From positions 367,943-431,942 of the forward strand of contig NZ_VRLV01000009.1 of the NCBI RefSeq assembly GCF_009760925.1: DNA of 64,000 nt, read 5' to 3'. Source of the DNA: Nonomuraea typhae. GTDB taxonomy: Bacteria > Actinomycetota > Actinomycetes > Streptosporangiales > Streptosporangiaceae. Within the stretch, counting starts at the first letter, position 1. Each line of letters opens with the position of its first letter. This document shows, in pieces, positions 35,172 through 44,046 of this stretch. The notes under the pieces were generated by a model. That model did not search any database and was not told where the DNA came from. It worked only from the letters and a program-made list of their open reading frames with translations. A program made the position numbers and the translations under genes.

Positions 35172-35995
35172 AGGCCCTGCGCCTGACCCTTCTGATCGCC
35201 TTCGTGGTGATCTTCCTCGTCCCGATCTACGTGCTGCTGGTGACCAGCTTCAAACCGCTCACCGAGGCCGACCCGTCCCAGGCGTGGAACCTGCCCCAGG
35301 TCTGGACCCTCGAGCCCTGGCGGGTGGCCTGGGAGAAGCTGGCCCCCGGCATCTGGAACAGCATCCTGCTCGCGGTCCCCGGCTCGCTGCTGTCGTGCGC
35401 GCTTGGCTCCATGAACGGCTACGTGCTGTCCAAATGGCGCTTCCCCGGCGCGGACGTGCTGTTCACACTCTTCCTGTTCGGCATGTTCATCCCCTACCAG
35501 GGCGTGATGATCCCCCTGGTCGAGCTCCTGGTGAACCTCAACGAGCTGGCCGGCGTCCAGGGCGTCTTCTACGGCGGCCTGCCCGGGCTGATCCTCGCGC
35601 ACGTGGTCTACGGCATCCCGATCTGCACGCTGATCTTCCGCAACTACTACGTGACGATCCCGGACGAGCTCGTCGAGGCATCCCGCGTGGACGGCGCCGG
35701 CATGCTGCGCACCTACTGGTCCGTCGTGCTCCCGGTCTCCGGCCCGGCCATCGCCGTGGTGATCATCTGGCAGTTCACCTCGTTGTGGAACGACTTCCTG
35801 TTCGCCGTCTTCATCACCGGCCCGCGCAGCTGGCCCACCACGGTCATGCTCAACAACATCGCCGGCGCCCAGGCCACGCCGTACAGCCAGCAGATGGCCG
35901 CGGCGATCCTGGCCTCGATCCCGACGATGCTCATCTACGTGCTCCTCGGCCGCTTCTTCATGCGCGGCCTGATGGCGGGCGCGCTCAAGGGCTGA
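35168..35995 (+). CDS. Sugar ABC transporter permease (MalG type)
   Basis: 275 residues, six transmembrane helices, EAA loop DELVEASRVDGAGMLRTYWSVVLPVSGP. The start ATG at 35168 is fixed by the four-base overlap with the upstream gene; longer frames reaching back to 34652 are shadows of the first permease. The C-terminus (FFMRGLMAGALKG) is typical of MalG-type partners. Last gene of the operon; converges on the minus-strand sugar catabolic operon 52 bases away. Confidence 0.95.
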   Translation: MKALRLTLLIAFVVIFLVPIYVLLVTSFKPLTEADPSQAWNLPQVWTLEPWRVAWEKLAPGIWNSILLAVPGSLLSCALGSMNGYVLSKWRFPGADVLFTLFLFGMFIPYQGVMIPLVELLVNLNELAGVQGVFYGGLPGLILAHVVYGIPICTLIFRNYYVTIPDELVEASRVDGAGMLRTYWSVVLPVSGPAIAVVIIWQFTSLWNDFLFAVFITGPRSWPTTVMLNNIAGAQATPYSQQMAAAILASIPTMLIYVLLGRFFMRGLMAGALKG

Positions 35996-36047
35996 ACCAC
36001 CCGGAGGCCGTGGCACGCGACCGGAGCGACCGGCCGGGCGGCCGTGC

Positions 36048-37070
36048 TCAGCGAAGTTGTCGTAGCTCCGGATTGGCCAGGTGGAGGAGCGGCTCGCCCC
36101 TCAGGTAACGGCCGACCTCCTGCGCGGCGATGCGGGCCGCGTTGGCGGCCGTCTGCTTGCTGCCGCCGGCCAGGTGCGGCGTCATGACCAGGTTCGGCGT
36201 GCGCAGCAGGCGGGAGCCGGGCGGGAGGGGCTCCTCGGGGAAGACGTCCAGGGCCGCGCCGAACAGGTGGCCGGAGTCCAGGGCGTCGCACAGCGCGTCG
36301 TAGTCCAGGAGCGAGCCGCGGGCCGAGTTGACCACGACCGCGCCGCGCGGCAGGGCGGCCAGTTCGGCGGCGCCGATCATGCCGGCGGTCTCCGGGGTGG
36401 CGCGGGCGTGCAGCGACAGGAAGTGGGAGCGGGCCAGCAGCTCCGGGAGCTCCACGTGCTCGGCCAGGCCCGCGTACGGGTCGTGGACCAGGACCTCGGC
36501 GCCGAAGCCGCGCAGGATGGCGGCCACCCGGCTGCCGATCGCGCCGGAGCCGACCAGGCCGACCGTGCTGCCGGCCAGCTCGGGGCCCACGTTGTCGTAG
36601 CGGTAGTAGTCGCCGCGCCACACGCCGGAGGCCAGGTCGGCGTGGGTCTGCGGGATGCGCCGGGTCGCCGCCAGCAGCAGCGCCACCGTGTGCTCGGCCG
36701 TGGCCACCGCGTTACGGCCCGGCGCGAACGTCACCGCCACCCCGGCCTCCGTGGCCGCCGCCAGGTTGGCGTTGACCGGGCCGCCGCGGGTGACGCAGAA
36801 CAGCCTGAGGTCCTCGGCCGCCGCCAGCACCCGCTCGGTCAGCGGCGCCATCTGGGTGACGCACACCTCCACGCCGCGCAGGGCCTCGATGAGCGCGTCC
36901 TCCACGTCGGATGCCTCCTGCACCTCGCCCACGCGGCCGAACGGCTCCACCGGCCAGGGCAGCGTCAGCTCCGCGACCTCCAGGCCCGCGGGCACCTCCC
37001 GGCGCAGGGCCGCGACGAGCAGGCGGTTCAGGACGAAGTGATCACCGGCGGCGAGCACGCGGACAGTCAC
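36048..37070 (-). CDS. D-isomer-specific 2-hydroxyacid dehydrogenase family protein
   Basis: 340 residues. The N-terminal substrate domain is followed by the Rossmann NAD site VGLVGSGAIGSRVAAIL (near residue 160), the arginine region VVNSARGSLLDYDAL, an aspartate in GAALDVFPEEPLP, and the histidine in MTPHLAGGS. It would reduce a 2-keto acid or oxidise a 2-hydroxyacid with NAD. Start GTG 37070 overlaps the upstream phosphatase stop by four bases (GTGA); longer frames are shadows. It is the last gene of a seven-gene sugar operon, implying a role in the terminal step of an unknown sugar or sugar-acid pathway. Confidence 0.9.
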   Translation of the reverse strand: MTVRVLAAGDHFVLNRLLVAALRREVPAGLEVAELTLPWPVEPFGRVGEVQEASDVEDALIEALRGVEVCVTQMAPLTERVLAAAEDLRLFCVTRGGPVNANLAAATEAGVAVTFAPGRNAVATAEHTVALLLAATRRIPQTHADLASGVWRGDYYRYDNVGPELAGSTVGLVGSGAIGSRVAAILRGFGAEVLVHDPYAGLAEHVELPELLARSHFLSLHARATPETAGMIGAAELAALPRGAVVVNSARGSLLDYDALCDALDSGHLFGAALDVFPEEPLPPGSRLLRTPNLVMTPHLAGGSKQTAANAARIAAQEVGRYLRGEPLLHLANPELRQLR

Positions 37071-37660
37071 GGTCGGCTCCAGGAAGTAGGGGCGTTGTAG
37101 CGGAGGATCGCGCCCTTGAGGTCGATCTCCGTGATGGCGCAGTTGTCCAGCCTCGGGAAGGCCCGCCGGTAGGCGCCCAGCGGCAGCCCGACCAGCGTGC
37201 ACAGGGCCAGCCTGATCACGGTGGTGTGGGCCACGACGAGCACCCGCCCGTCCGGGATCTCCCGCAGGCACTCCAGGAACCTGCGCGCGGCGGCGGCCGG
37301 ATCCTCCCCGCCCGGCAGCGGGCTGGCGGCCGGATCGGCTTCGAAGGCCCGCCGGGCCTCGGGGAAACGTTCGTGCATCTCGGCCGCGGTCAGGCCGTCG
37401 GCCTGGCCGAAGTCCAGCTCTGCCAGGCGGGCGTCCACGGTCAGGGGCACTCCCGCCGCGGTGGCGCCGGCGGCGGCGGTGATGCGCGCGCGGCTCAGCG
37501 TCGAGGCCCACACCCCGGTCAGCCCCGCGCTCGCGGCCCAGGCGGCCAGCTCGCGCGCCTGCTCCTCGCCGCGCGGGGTCAGCGGCACGTCGCTGAGGCC
37601 GGCGTAGCGGTTCTCGGCGTGCCAGACGGTCTCGCCGTGCCTGGCCAGCAGCAGGGTCAT
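37067..37660 (-). CDS. Histidine phosphatase family protein
   Basis: 197 residues. The catalytic histidine motif is LLARHGETVWHAENRYAGLSD at the N-terminus; the second histidine is in VLVVAHTTVIRLALC and the acid residue in LDFGQADGLT. Such proteins include phosphoglycerate mutases and small sugar-phosphate phosphatases; with no other glycolytic gene nearby, a phosphatase acting on the sugar phosphate of this operon is likely. It starts 16 bases after the kinase stop within a 20-bp tandem duplication and overlaps the dehydrogenase start by four bases. Confidence 0.92.
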   Translation of the reverse strand: MTLLLARHGETVWHAENRYAGLSDVPLTPRGEEQARELAAWAASAGLTGVWASTLSRARITAAAGATAAGVPLTVDARLAELDFGQADGLTAAEMHERFPEARRAFEADPAASPLPGGEDPAAAARRFLECLREIPDGRVLVVAHTTVIRLALCTLVGLPLGAYRRAFPRLDNCAITEIDLKGAILRYNAPTSWSRP

Positions 37661-37692
37661 CGTGCGGTCCTCGGGGTCATCGTGCGGTCCTC
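37654..37692. repeat. Tandem duplication (20-bp period) at the kinase stop / phosphatase start
   Basis: GGGTCATCGTGCGGTCCTC occurs twice, at 37654-37672 and 37674-37692. Read on the coding strand each copy carries GAGGACCGCACGATGA, that is a ribosome-binding site and an overlapping ATG/TGA. The upstream copy now supplies the kinase stop codon and the downstream copy the phosphatase start, as if an original ATGA overlap had been duplicated. Confidence 0.9.
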
Positions 37693-39089
37693 TCCTTGGC
37701 GTGGGCGGCCACCCGCTCGTCGAGCCAGCCGCGGGCGCGCAGCTCCTCGACGAAGGCGACGTAGGGCTCCAGGTCGCAGGGGCGCGGCTCGACGACCGCG
37801 CGGGTACGGGCCAGGTTGGCCGAGGCGGCCAGCGCGGCCATGCCCAGGGCGGGCTCGGCGTTCTCGCGCAGGGTCACCGGGCGGCCCAGGACGTCGGCGC
37901 GCAGCTGGTTGCCGTACGCGCTGCCGGTGGCGCCGCCGGTCAGGATGATCTCGCCGCCGATCGGGGCGCCGAGCAGGTCGAGGTAGTCGAAGCAGAGCCG
38001 CTCGACGTAGGCGGCGCCGCGCAGCACGGCCGCGTACGTCTCCACGTCGGTCCGCGGCCTGCCCATGGTGAAGGAACGGGCCCCCGAGGCGGCGAACGGG
38101 AACCGCTCACCGGGGGAGACCAGCGGATAGATGACCCCCCGGCCGCCGCCCTTCTCCGCCTCCCCGCTCAAGGCGGCGAGGTCGCGGCCGGGCAGCAGCG
38201 TGGACAGCACGCCGGTGCCGGTGCTGGAGGCGCCCCCGGGCAACCAGGAGCCGTCCGGCGCGCGGTGGGAGTAGACGACGCCGAGCGGGTCGTGGATCAG
38301 CTCGCGGGTCACGCCCTTCAGCACCAGCGTGGTGCCGAGGACCGAGTTCCACGAACCCACCTCGATCGCCCCGGCGCCGAGCTGGGCCGCGCAGCCGTCG
38401 GTGGAACCGGCCAGGATCGGCGTGCCCTCCGGCAGGCCCGTCTCCTCGGCGGCCCCGGCGCAGACCGTTCCGATCCCGACGCCGGGGCGGACCACCTCCG
38501 GCAGCACCTCGGGCGGCACGCCCAGCGCGTCCATGACCGTCATGGGCCAGGATTCCGCGATGAGGTCCACGCCGGTCTTCAGGGCGTTGCTCAGGTCGGT
38601 GGCCACCGGCTCGCCCGCCAGGCGCCGGGTGACGAAGTCGCTCTGGTGGGCCAGCCGTACCTCACCGGCCGGGGTGTCGCGCAGCAGCCACAGCAACTTG
38701 GGCAGGGCCCAGTTGGGCTGCATGCGCTGGTACCCGAGCCGGGCCCACACCCGCGCCCCCGCCTCGTTGACCCGGTCGAGCTCGCCCGCGGCCCGCCGGT
38801 CGTCGTACATCAGCGCGGGCGTGACCGGGTCCCCCGCCGCATCGGTGAGCAGGATCGTTCCAGAGGTGGCGGCCACCGCCACCCCGGCCACGTCGTCCAC
38901 GCCGTGCAGCGCCTCCCGGCAGGCCGCGGCGAGCTGACGCCACCACTGCTCGGGATCCTGCTCGTGCCGGTCCCCCTCACGGCGGCTGGTCAACGGGCGC
39001 GCGGCCGTTCCCCGCACGCGGCCGTCCCCGGTGACCGCCATCGCGCGCACGCTCTGGGTGCCGAGGTCGATCCCGATCCACACGCTCAT
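37677..39089 (-). CDS. FGGY-family carbohydrate kinase 1
   Basis: 470 residues. The N-terminal phosphate-binding loop is IGIDLGTQSVRAMAV; AGSTDGCAAQLGAG and the FGGY signature region IILTGGATGSAYGNQLRADVLGRPV follow. The family phosphorylates sugars or polyols (xylulose, ribulose, erythritol, glycerol, AI-2). ATG 39089 has GGAG seven bases ahead; the frame extends further upstream without protein-like sequence. It is next to a second, only distantly similar FGGY kinase in the same operon, an unusual pairing that suggests two phosphorylatable substrates or successive phosphorylations. Confidence 0.92.
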   Translation of the reverse strand: MSVWIGIDLGTQSVRAMAVTGDGRVRGTAARPLTSRREGDRHEQDPEQWWRQLAAACREALHGVDDVAGVAVAATSGTILLTDAAGDPVTPALMYDDRRAAGELDRVNEAGARVWARLGYQRMQPNWALPKLLWLLRDTPAGEVRLAHQSDFVTRRLAGEPVATDLSNALKTGVDLIAESWPMTVMDALGVPPEVLPEVVRPGVGIGTVCAGAAEETGLPEGTPILAGSTDGCAAQLGAGAIEVGSWNSVLGTTLVLKGVTRELIHDPLGVVYSHRAPDGSWLPGGASSTGTGVLSTLLPGRDLAALSGEAEKGGGRGVIYPLVSPGERFPFAASGARSFTMGRPRTDVETYAAVLRGAAYVERLCFDYLDLLGAPIGGEIILTGGATGSAYGNQLRADVLGRPVTLRENAEPALGMAALAASANLARTRAVVEPRPCDLEPYVAFVEELRARGWLDERVAAHAKERTAR

Positions 39090-39129
39090 GTACGGCTCCG
39101 CGGCACGTTTCCCCCCGTGATGGTCGACG

Positions 39130-40581
39130 TCATGACCGGTCCCGCAGGCCGGCAAGGAGAGGCCAGGTGGCCGAGGCGGCCTCGCGCAAGGCCACGAAGT
39201 CCCGAACTTTCAAGACTGAGCCGCTCGGCTCGATCGCGCGGCCGGGCCGTACATGCTCGGCGGCGGCCGCCTCCAGCGACGGCGCGGCGCCCGTGGCGAC
39301 CAGCCCCGTCAGGTGGGCGCCCCGGGCGCCCGCCTCGGTGTCGGCGGCGCGGCGTACGGGCAGGCCGGTCACGTCCGCGATCAGCCGCACCCACAGCGCG
39401 CTGGCCGCCCCGCCCCCGCACACCCGCAGCTCGCGCGGCGATCCGCCGGCGGCGGCCAGGCAGTCGCCGATCACCAGCGCCAGCCCTTCCAGCACCGCGC
39501 GCGCGATGTGCTCGCGCCCATGCTCCAGCGACAGCCCGAGGAACGACCCCCGGGCCAGCGGGTCGGAGAACGGCGACCGCTCCCCGGCGGGCGAGAGGTA
39601 GGGCAGGAACACCAGCCCCTCGGCGCCCGGTGCGCCGCGCGCGGCCAGGTCGGCGAGCTCCGCGGGGCCGCTGAGGCCGAGCAGGCGGCAGGCCCAGTGG
39701 ATCACCTCGGTGCCGGCGAACGTGGGCAGCGCCCGCAGGTAGGTGGAGCCGAGCGCGACGGTGATGCCCACAGGATCGCCGGTGAGCGACGGGGTGTCGG
39801 TGACGATCTCGGTGCACAGGGTGGTGCCGAGGATGGCGCACGCCTGGCCGTCGCTCACCGCGCCCGCGCCCAGCGCCGTGGCGGCGATGTCGTAGGGGGC
39901 CAGCACGACCGGAAGCCCGGGCGGCAGGCCGAGCCGCGCGGCGGCGGTCTCGGTGAGCGGTTCGACCCGGTCGGTCAGGCGCAGCTCGGGCAGGAGGCGT
40001 TCGGCCCATTCCACGCCGAACAGGGCCAGCAGCTCGGGGGAGTAGCGGGCGGCCAGCAGGTCGGTGAAGGAGGAGTAGTCGGTGACCAGCCTGCCGGTGA
40101 GCCGGGCGAACAACCAGCCGCCGCAGTTGAGCGCGGCGGCCGAGCGGGCGATCCGGCCGGGGTCGTGCCGGCCGAGCCAGGCCAGGATGGCGCTGGGCAG
40201 GCCGGAGGCGGGGGTGGAGCCGTTGACGCGGAAGGCGCGCTCCGTGACGCCCGCGCCGGTCCAGTCGCGCACGATCCCGGCCGCCCTGGCGTCGTTCCAG
40301 AGAATGGCCGGGCCCGTCGGCGCGCCGTCCGGGCCGACCAGCCAGCAGCCGTCGCCCTGGGCGGTGAGCGCGAGGAAGTCCACGGCCCCGACCTCGGCCG
40401 CCACCTCGGCGACGACGGCCGCGACCGCCGCCCAGACGGCCTCCATGTCCTGCTCGGCGTGGCCGGGCGCGGGCCTGGAAACGGCCACGGTACGGCGGGC
40501 CGACGCGACCTCGGCGCCATCGGCCCCGTAGCCCACCGCCTTGATCACCGTGGTGCCGGCGTCCACGCAGATGGCCGCCAT
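39130..40581 (-). CDS. FGGY-family carbohydrate kinase 2 (xylulokinase-like)
   Basis: 483 residues. It opens CVDAGTTVIKAVGYGADG and has DGCWLVGPDGAPTGPAILWNDARA, then GAGAVSDGQACAILGTTLC and the C-terminal LRVCGGGAASALWVRLIADVTGLPV, all FGGY-kinase blocks. The WND-R segment recalls xylulokinase/erythritol-kinase members. The start ATG at 40581 overlaps the permease stop by one base (TGATG), so it is translated with the transporter. Exact substrate unknown; it lies 40 bases before kinase 1. Confidence 0.92.
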   Translation of the reverse strand: MAAICVDAGTTVIKAVGYGADGAEVASARRTVAVSRPAPGHAEQDMEAVWAAVAAVVAEVAAEVGAVDFLALTAQGDGCWLVGPDGAPTGPAILWNDARAAGIVRDWTGAGVTERAFRVNGSTPASGLPSAILAWLGRHDPGRIARSAAALNCGGWLFARLTGRLVTDYSSFTDLLAARYSPELLALFGVEWAERLLPELRLTDRVEPLTETAAARLGLPPGLPVVLAPYDIAATALGAGAVSDGQACAILGTTLCTEIVTDTPSLTGDPVGITVALGSTYLRALPTFAGTEVIHWACRLLGLSGPAELADLAARGAPGAEGLVFLPYLSPAGERSPFSDPLARGSFLGLSLEHGREHIARAVLEGLALVIGDCLAAAGGSPRELRVCGGGAASALWVRLIADVTGLPVRRAADTEAGARGAHLTGLVATGAAPSLEAAAAEHVRPGRAIEPSGSVLKVRDFVALREAASATWPLLAGLRDRS

Positions 40582-41780
40582 CACGCCCTGCCGTGGGAGG
40601 TGCGCGACCTGCGCGCCACCGAGTCCACGATCACCGCGAGCAGCAGCACCGCGCCGGTGACCATGAAGCGGATCGAGGAGTCGAGGTTGAGCAGCGTCAG
40701 GCCGCTGGAGATGGACTGAATGACGACGATGCCGAGCAGCGCGCCGAACGCGGTGCCCCGGCCGCCGAACAGGCTGGTGCCGCCGATCACCGCGGCGGCG
40801 ATCGCGTTGAGGTTCACGTCGCCGGTGCCGCTGCTCTGGTTGGCGGCGGCGAGCCTGGCGGCCATGAGGATGCCGCCGACCGCGGCGAAGGTGCTGCACA
40901 ACACGAACACCGAGGTGTAGACGGTCTTGACGTTGATGCCGGCCCGCCGGGCGGCCTCGACGTTGCCCCCCACGGCGTACACGGACTTGCCCCACTTGGT
41001 CCGGGCGAGCAGGTAGTGCATGACCAGCACCATCACCACGAACAGCACGAACATCCAGCCGACGCCGCGCGCCTGGTTGAGGTACCAGACCACGGCGCCG
41101 AGCCCCAGGAGCAGCGCGCCGCTGCGCACCAGCAGCCCGGTCAGGCCGCGGGCGGGCAGCCCCGCGTCCCGCCGGGCGCGGGCGTGCAGGTAACCGGAGA
41201 CGAACAGGCCGGCCGCCGCGACGGCCACGAAGACGTACGACAGCCACGGCGGCACGAAGCTGAGCTGGGCGAAGTTCACCAGGCCCGACTCGAAGGGCAG
41301 GTTGATGGCGCCCTTGCCGCGCAGCACCCAGAGCTGCAGGCCGAGGAAGGCCAGCAGCCCGGCGAGCGTGATGACGAAGCTGGGCACGCCGAACCGGTTG
41401 AACAACTGCGCGTACAGGTAGCCGATGAGCGCGCCCAGCGCCATCGCGGCGAGGATCGCCACCAGGACCGGCAGGCCCTGGGTGACGAAGAGCACCGCAA
41501 GGACCGCCGCCGACAACCCGCTGACCGAGCCGACGGACAGGTCGATCTGCCCGACCAGCAGCACGCAGACGATGCCCAGGGCCATGATGCCGACCGGCGC
41601 GGAGTCCATGGTCAGGTCGACCAGGTTGCGGCTGGACAGGAAGACCGGGTTGAGGATCTGGAAAACCGTCCAGATGACGACCAGGCCCACGACGACCGGG
41701 AGCACACCCAGATCGCCGCCCCGGGCGTTCTCGAGCGCCCCGCGCAGCCCGGGCGCGCGGCCTTCTTGCACGACGGTCAT
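40581..41780 (-). CDS. CUT2 sugar ABC transporter permease (RbsC/XylH type)
   Basis: 399 residues with ten or so hydrophobic segments. Family landmarks are SAPVGIMALGIVCVLLVGQIDLSVGSVSGLSAAV near the N-terminus, FGVPSFVITLAGLLAFLG, and the AVGGNVEAARRAGINVKTVY loop. AAAVIGGTSLFGGRGTAFGALLG is also present. The length and the extra central segment match XylH rather than the shorter RbsC. ATG 41780 overlaps the ATPase stop by four bases. Works with the ATPase and binding protein of the same operon. Confidence 0.95.
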   Translation of the reverse strand: MTVVQEGRAPGLRGALENARGGDLGVLPVVVGLVVIWTVFQILNPVFLSSRNLVDLTMDSAPVGIMALGIVCVLLVGQIDLSVGSVSGLSAAVLAVLFVTQGLPVLVAILAAMALGALIGYLYAQLFNRFGVPSFVITLAGLLAFLGLQLWVLRGKGAINLPFESGLVNFAQLSFVPPWLSYVFVAVAAAGLFVSGYLHARARRDAGLPARGLTGLLVRSGALLLGLGAVVWYLNQARGVGWMFVLFVVMVLVMHYLLARTKWGKSVYAVGGNVEAARRAGINVKTVYTSVFVLCSTFAAVGGILMAARLAAANQSSGTGDVNLNAIAAAVIGGTSLFGGRGTAFGALLGIVVIQSISSGLTLLNLDSSIRFMVTGAVLLLAVIVDSVARRSRTSHGRA

Positions 41781-42538
41781 GAGCGGGCCGCCCTTCTGCT
41801 GACCACGTTGTCGGTGGCGCCGGTGATGGCGGCGACGATCTCCTCGGCCGAGACCCGGGCGGCGTCGAAGACGCCGTTGTTGCGGCCGAGCCGCAGCACG
41901 GCGACCGTGTCGGCCACCGCTTTCACGTCGGCCATGTTGTGACTGATCATGATGACGCCCAGGCCGTTCTCTCTGAGCCGTTCGACGAGGTTGAGCACCT
42001 CGGCCGTCTGAGCGACGCCGAGCGCGGCCGTCGGCTCGTCCAGGATGATCACCTTCGGGTCGCCGAGCAGCGAACGGGCGATCGCCACGGTCTGCCGCTG
42101 GCCGCCGGACAGGCCGGCGACCGGGGCGCGCAGGTTCGGGATCTTGGCCGACAGCTGCTGCAGCAACTCGTGCGAGCGGGTCTCCATGGCCACGTCGTTG
42201 AGCCGCAGCGGGCGCAGTTCCTGGCCGAGGAAGAGGTTCTCGATCACGTTGAGGTTCTCGCAGAGCGCCAGGTCCTGGAAGACCGTGGCGATGCCGAGCC
42301 GGTGCGCGGCGGCCGGTGAGGGGATCGAGGTCTGGCGGCTGTCGAACGTGATCGTCCCCGAGTCCTGCGCGTGCACCCCGGACAGGACCTTGACCAGGGT
42401 GGACTTGCCCGCGCCGTTGTCGCCGACCACCGCGATGATCTGACCGGCGGCCACGTCCAGGTCCACGCCGGTGAGCGCGGCGACCGCGCCGAAGGTCTTG
42501 GTGATCGCGCGGAGGGAGAGGATCGGGGGCATGGTCAC
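41777..42538 (-). CDS. CUT2 sugar ABC transporter ATPase (single-domain)
   Basis: 253 residues: Walker A GDNGAGKST, Q-loop TVFQDLALCENLNVIENLFLG, signature LSGGQRQT, Walker B VIILDEPTAALG, and ISHN. Classical CUT2 ATPases (RbsA, XylG) carry two fused ATPase domains in about 500 residues; this protein has one, as seen in several actinobacterial FrcA/XylG-like systems, and so must dimerise. GTG 42538 overlaps the binding-protein stop (GTGA); ATG 42532 is an alternative start two codons on. Confidence 0.94.
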   Translation of the reverse strand: MTMPPILSLRAITKTFGAVAALTGVDLDVAAGQIIAVVGDNGAGKSTLVKVLSGVHAQDSGTITFDSRQTSIPSPAAAHRLGIATVFQDLALCENLNVIENLFLGQELRPLRLNDVAMETRSHELLQQLSAKIPNLRAPVAGLSGGQRQTVAIARSLLGDPKVIILDEPTAALGVAQTAEVLNLVERLRENGLGVIMISHNMADVKAVADTVAVLRLGRNNGVFDAARVSAEEIVAAITGATDNVVSRRAARS

Positions 42539-43584
42539 GTGATGCCCAGCTCGGTGCAGTCCGCCGCGTACTCACCGGTACAGATGTCGGCCGCCTTCAT
42601 CAGGCCGCTGTCGAACAGGACTTCCTTGATGTTCTCCCGGGTGACCACGGTCGGCACGAACAACTCCGACGGCGTGTTGTACAGCGCGGTCTTGCCCGCG
42701 GGCTTCTTGCCCTGCGCGAACTCCCACGCCACCGTGGCCGCCGCCTCGGCGACGATCTTGATGGGCTTGGAGATCGTGTTGTACTGGTCACCGGCGATGA
42801 CGCGCTGCGCCGCGGCCGGTTCGGCGTCGTTGCCCGTGACCGGCGGCACCTTCACGCCGGCCGCCTTGAACGCGGCGATCGCGCCGCCGCCGGTGCCGTC
42901 GTTGGCGGCCACCACGCCGGCGATCTCGTCACGGAACTGGCTGATCTGACCGGCCACCCACTGCTGGGCCTTCTCCGGCTGCCAATCCGGGGTGTCGTAC
43001 TCGGCCAGCAGCTTGAAGCCGCTCGGGTCCACGGCGCTGTGGATGCCCTTCTTGATCAGCCCGGCCGCGGCGTCCGTGGGGGAGCCGTTGACCTGCAGGA
43101 TGCCGCCCTTGGCCTTCTCCTTCTTGAGATGGTCGACGAGCGACTGGCCGATCATCGAGCCGATCTTCTCGTTGTCGAAGGAGATGTAGTAGTCGGCGGG
43201 CGTGGCCGGGATCGGCCGGTCGTAGGCGATGACCGCGACCTGCTGCGACTGGGCCGACTTCACGATGGTGGCGGCCGCGGCCGAGTCGACCGGGTCCAGC
43301 ACGATCGCCTTCACGCCCTGGGCGATGGCCGAGTTGGCCTGTTGCTGCTGCTTGGCGGCGTCGGAGTCGGCGTTCTGGTAGATCACCTCGCAGCTCGGGC
43401 ACAGCTGCTTCATCTTGGCCTTGAACATCGGGGCGTCGGCCTGCTCGTACCGGGTCGACGCCAGGTCCGGCATGAGGAAGGCGACCTTGGCGCCCTCCGC
43501 CGGACCGGTCGCGCCGGTCTGGCTCGTGCTCCCGCACGCGGTGAGCGTGGCAACCACCAATGCGGCCGTCAGGGTTGTCTTCAC
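42535..43584 (-). CDS. CUT2 sugar-binding lipoprotein (RbsB/XylF family)
   Basis: 349 residues with a lipoprotein signal (VVATLTACGS). The periplasmic-binding-protein type 1 fold is evident from VAFLMPDLASTRYEQAD, EVIYQNADSDAAKQQQQANSAIAQGVKAIVLDPVDS, VAVIAYDRPIPATPADYYISFDN, VVAANDGTGGGAIAAFKAAG and VTGNDAEPAAAQRVIAGDQYNTI. The last blocks are shared with XylF-type D-xylose-binding proteins. First gene of the operon 43584 to 36048. A TGGACATCTGTTCC dyad upstream matches one at the SorC gene, predicting SorC control. Confidence 0.94.
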   Translation of the reverse strand: MKTTLTAALVVATLTACGSTSQTGATGPAEGAKVAFLMPDLASTRYEQADAPMFKAKMKQLCPSCEVIYQNADSDAAKQQQQANSAIAQGVKAIVLDPVDSAAAATIVKSAQSQQVAVIAYDRPIPATPADYYISFDNEKIGSMIGQSLVDHLKKEKAKGGILQVNGSPTDAAAGLIKKGIHSAVDPSGFKLLAEYDTPDWQPEKAQQWVAGQISQFRDEIAGVVAANDGTGGGAIAAFKAAGVKVPPVTGNDAEPAAAQRVIAGDQYNTISKPIKIVAEAAATVAWEFAQGKKPAGKTALYNTPSELFVPTVVTRENIKEVLFDSGLMKAADICTGEYAADCTELGIT

Positions 43585-43627
43585 GGCGACCTCCGTCCTG
43601 TGGTGCGGCTCACGTTAACGCCATCTC

Positions 43628-43641
43628 GGAACAGATGTCCA
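43628..43641. promoter_or_regulatory. SorC-type operator candidate upstream of the CUT2 operon
   Basis: Read on the minus strand the site is TGGACATCTGTTCC, an imperfect dyad about 45 bases ahead of the binding-protein gene. TGAACACTTGTGCT just upstream of the SorC gene (46360-46373) matches it at ten of fourteen positions, including the TGNACA core. Confidence 0.55.
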
Positions 43642-43667
43642 GAGCAAAATTTCAACACTAGGCAAAG

Positions 43668-43796
43668 TGGCGTTCACCGGAGGAGGGGTGGGGCCTGAGG
43701 GGTGGGCGGGGCGAGGTGGCGTTCACCGGACGAGGGGTGGGTGGGGCGGCGTTTACCGGAGGCGGGGTGGAGTGGTGTTCGCCGGAGGAGGGTGAG
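43668..43796. repeat. Degenerate G-rich tandem repeat, four copies
   Basis: Units resembling GTGGCGTTCACCGGAGGAGGGG begin near 43668, 43716, 43747 and 43772, with GTTTACC or GTTCGCC variants. The array fills the gap between the sugar operon promoter and the IS110 element. A related array is at 48698-48805. Confidence 0.75.
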
Positions 43797-43816
43797 GTCC
43801 TGGTGGGAGGGGTTAG

Positions 43817-44046
43817 TCACTGAACTCCCTGACGGGAGGCCCGTTCCGGGCTGAAAATCGGGGGTGGTTGCCCGCCGACGTCGTGCCGCTATGGTCCGGT
43901 TGAGGCCGTGGGTTAGTCGGACGCCGGGAGCCGCGTTGTGGGCCCTTCACTGTGCTTCGAGCACGCGGATTAGATTCGCTCATTCCCTTGTGGCTCTTGC
44001 GGGCAGCCGGTGCGGGGCGACACGCCGAGGCGGCCGGGAGGCGATC
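43817..44046 (+). ncRNA. Candidate bridge-RNA region of the IS110 element
   Basis: About 230 bases of non-coding sequence separate the left edge from the transposase start, while only about 85 follow its stop. In IS110-group elements the long 5' non-coding end encodes the bridge RNA that specifies donor and target; the layout fits, with complementary G/C-rich segments such as GGGAGGCCCG and CCGGGCTG. Loop sequences were not resolved. Confidence 0.4.

Noticed and set aside
43864..44046. 61-residue N-terminal extension of the IS110 transposase
   Set aside because: It is not protein-like, lies in the expected non-coding end, and ATG 44047 has a good ribosome-binding site.
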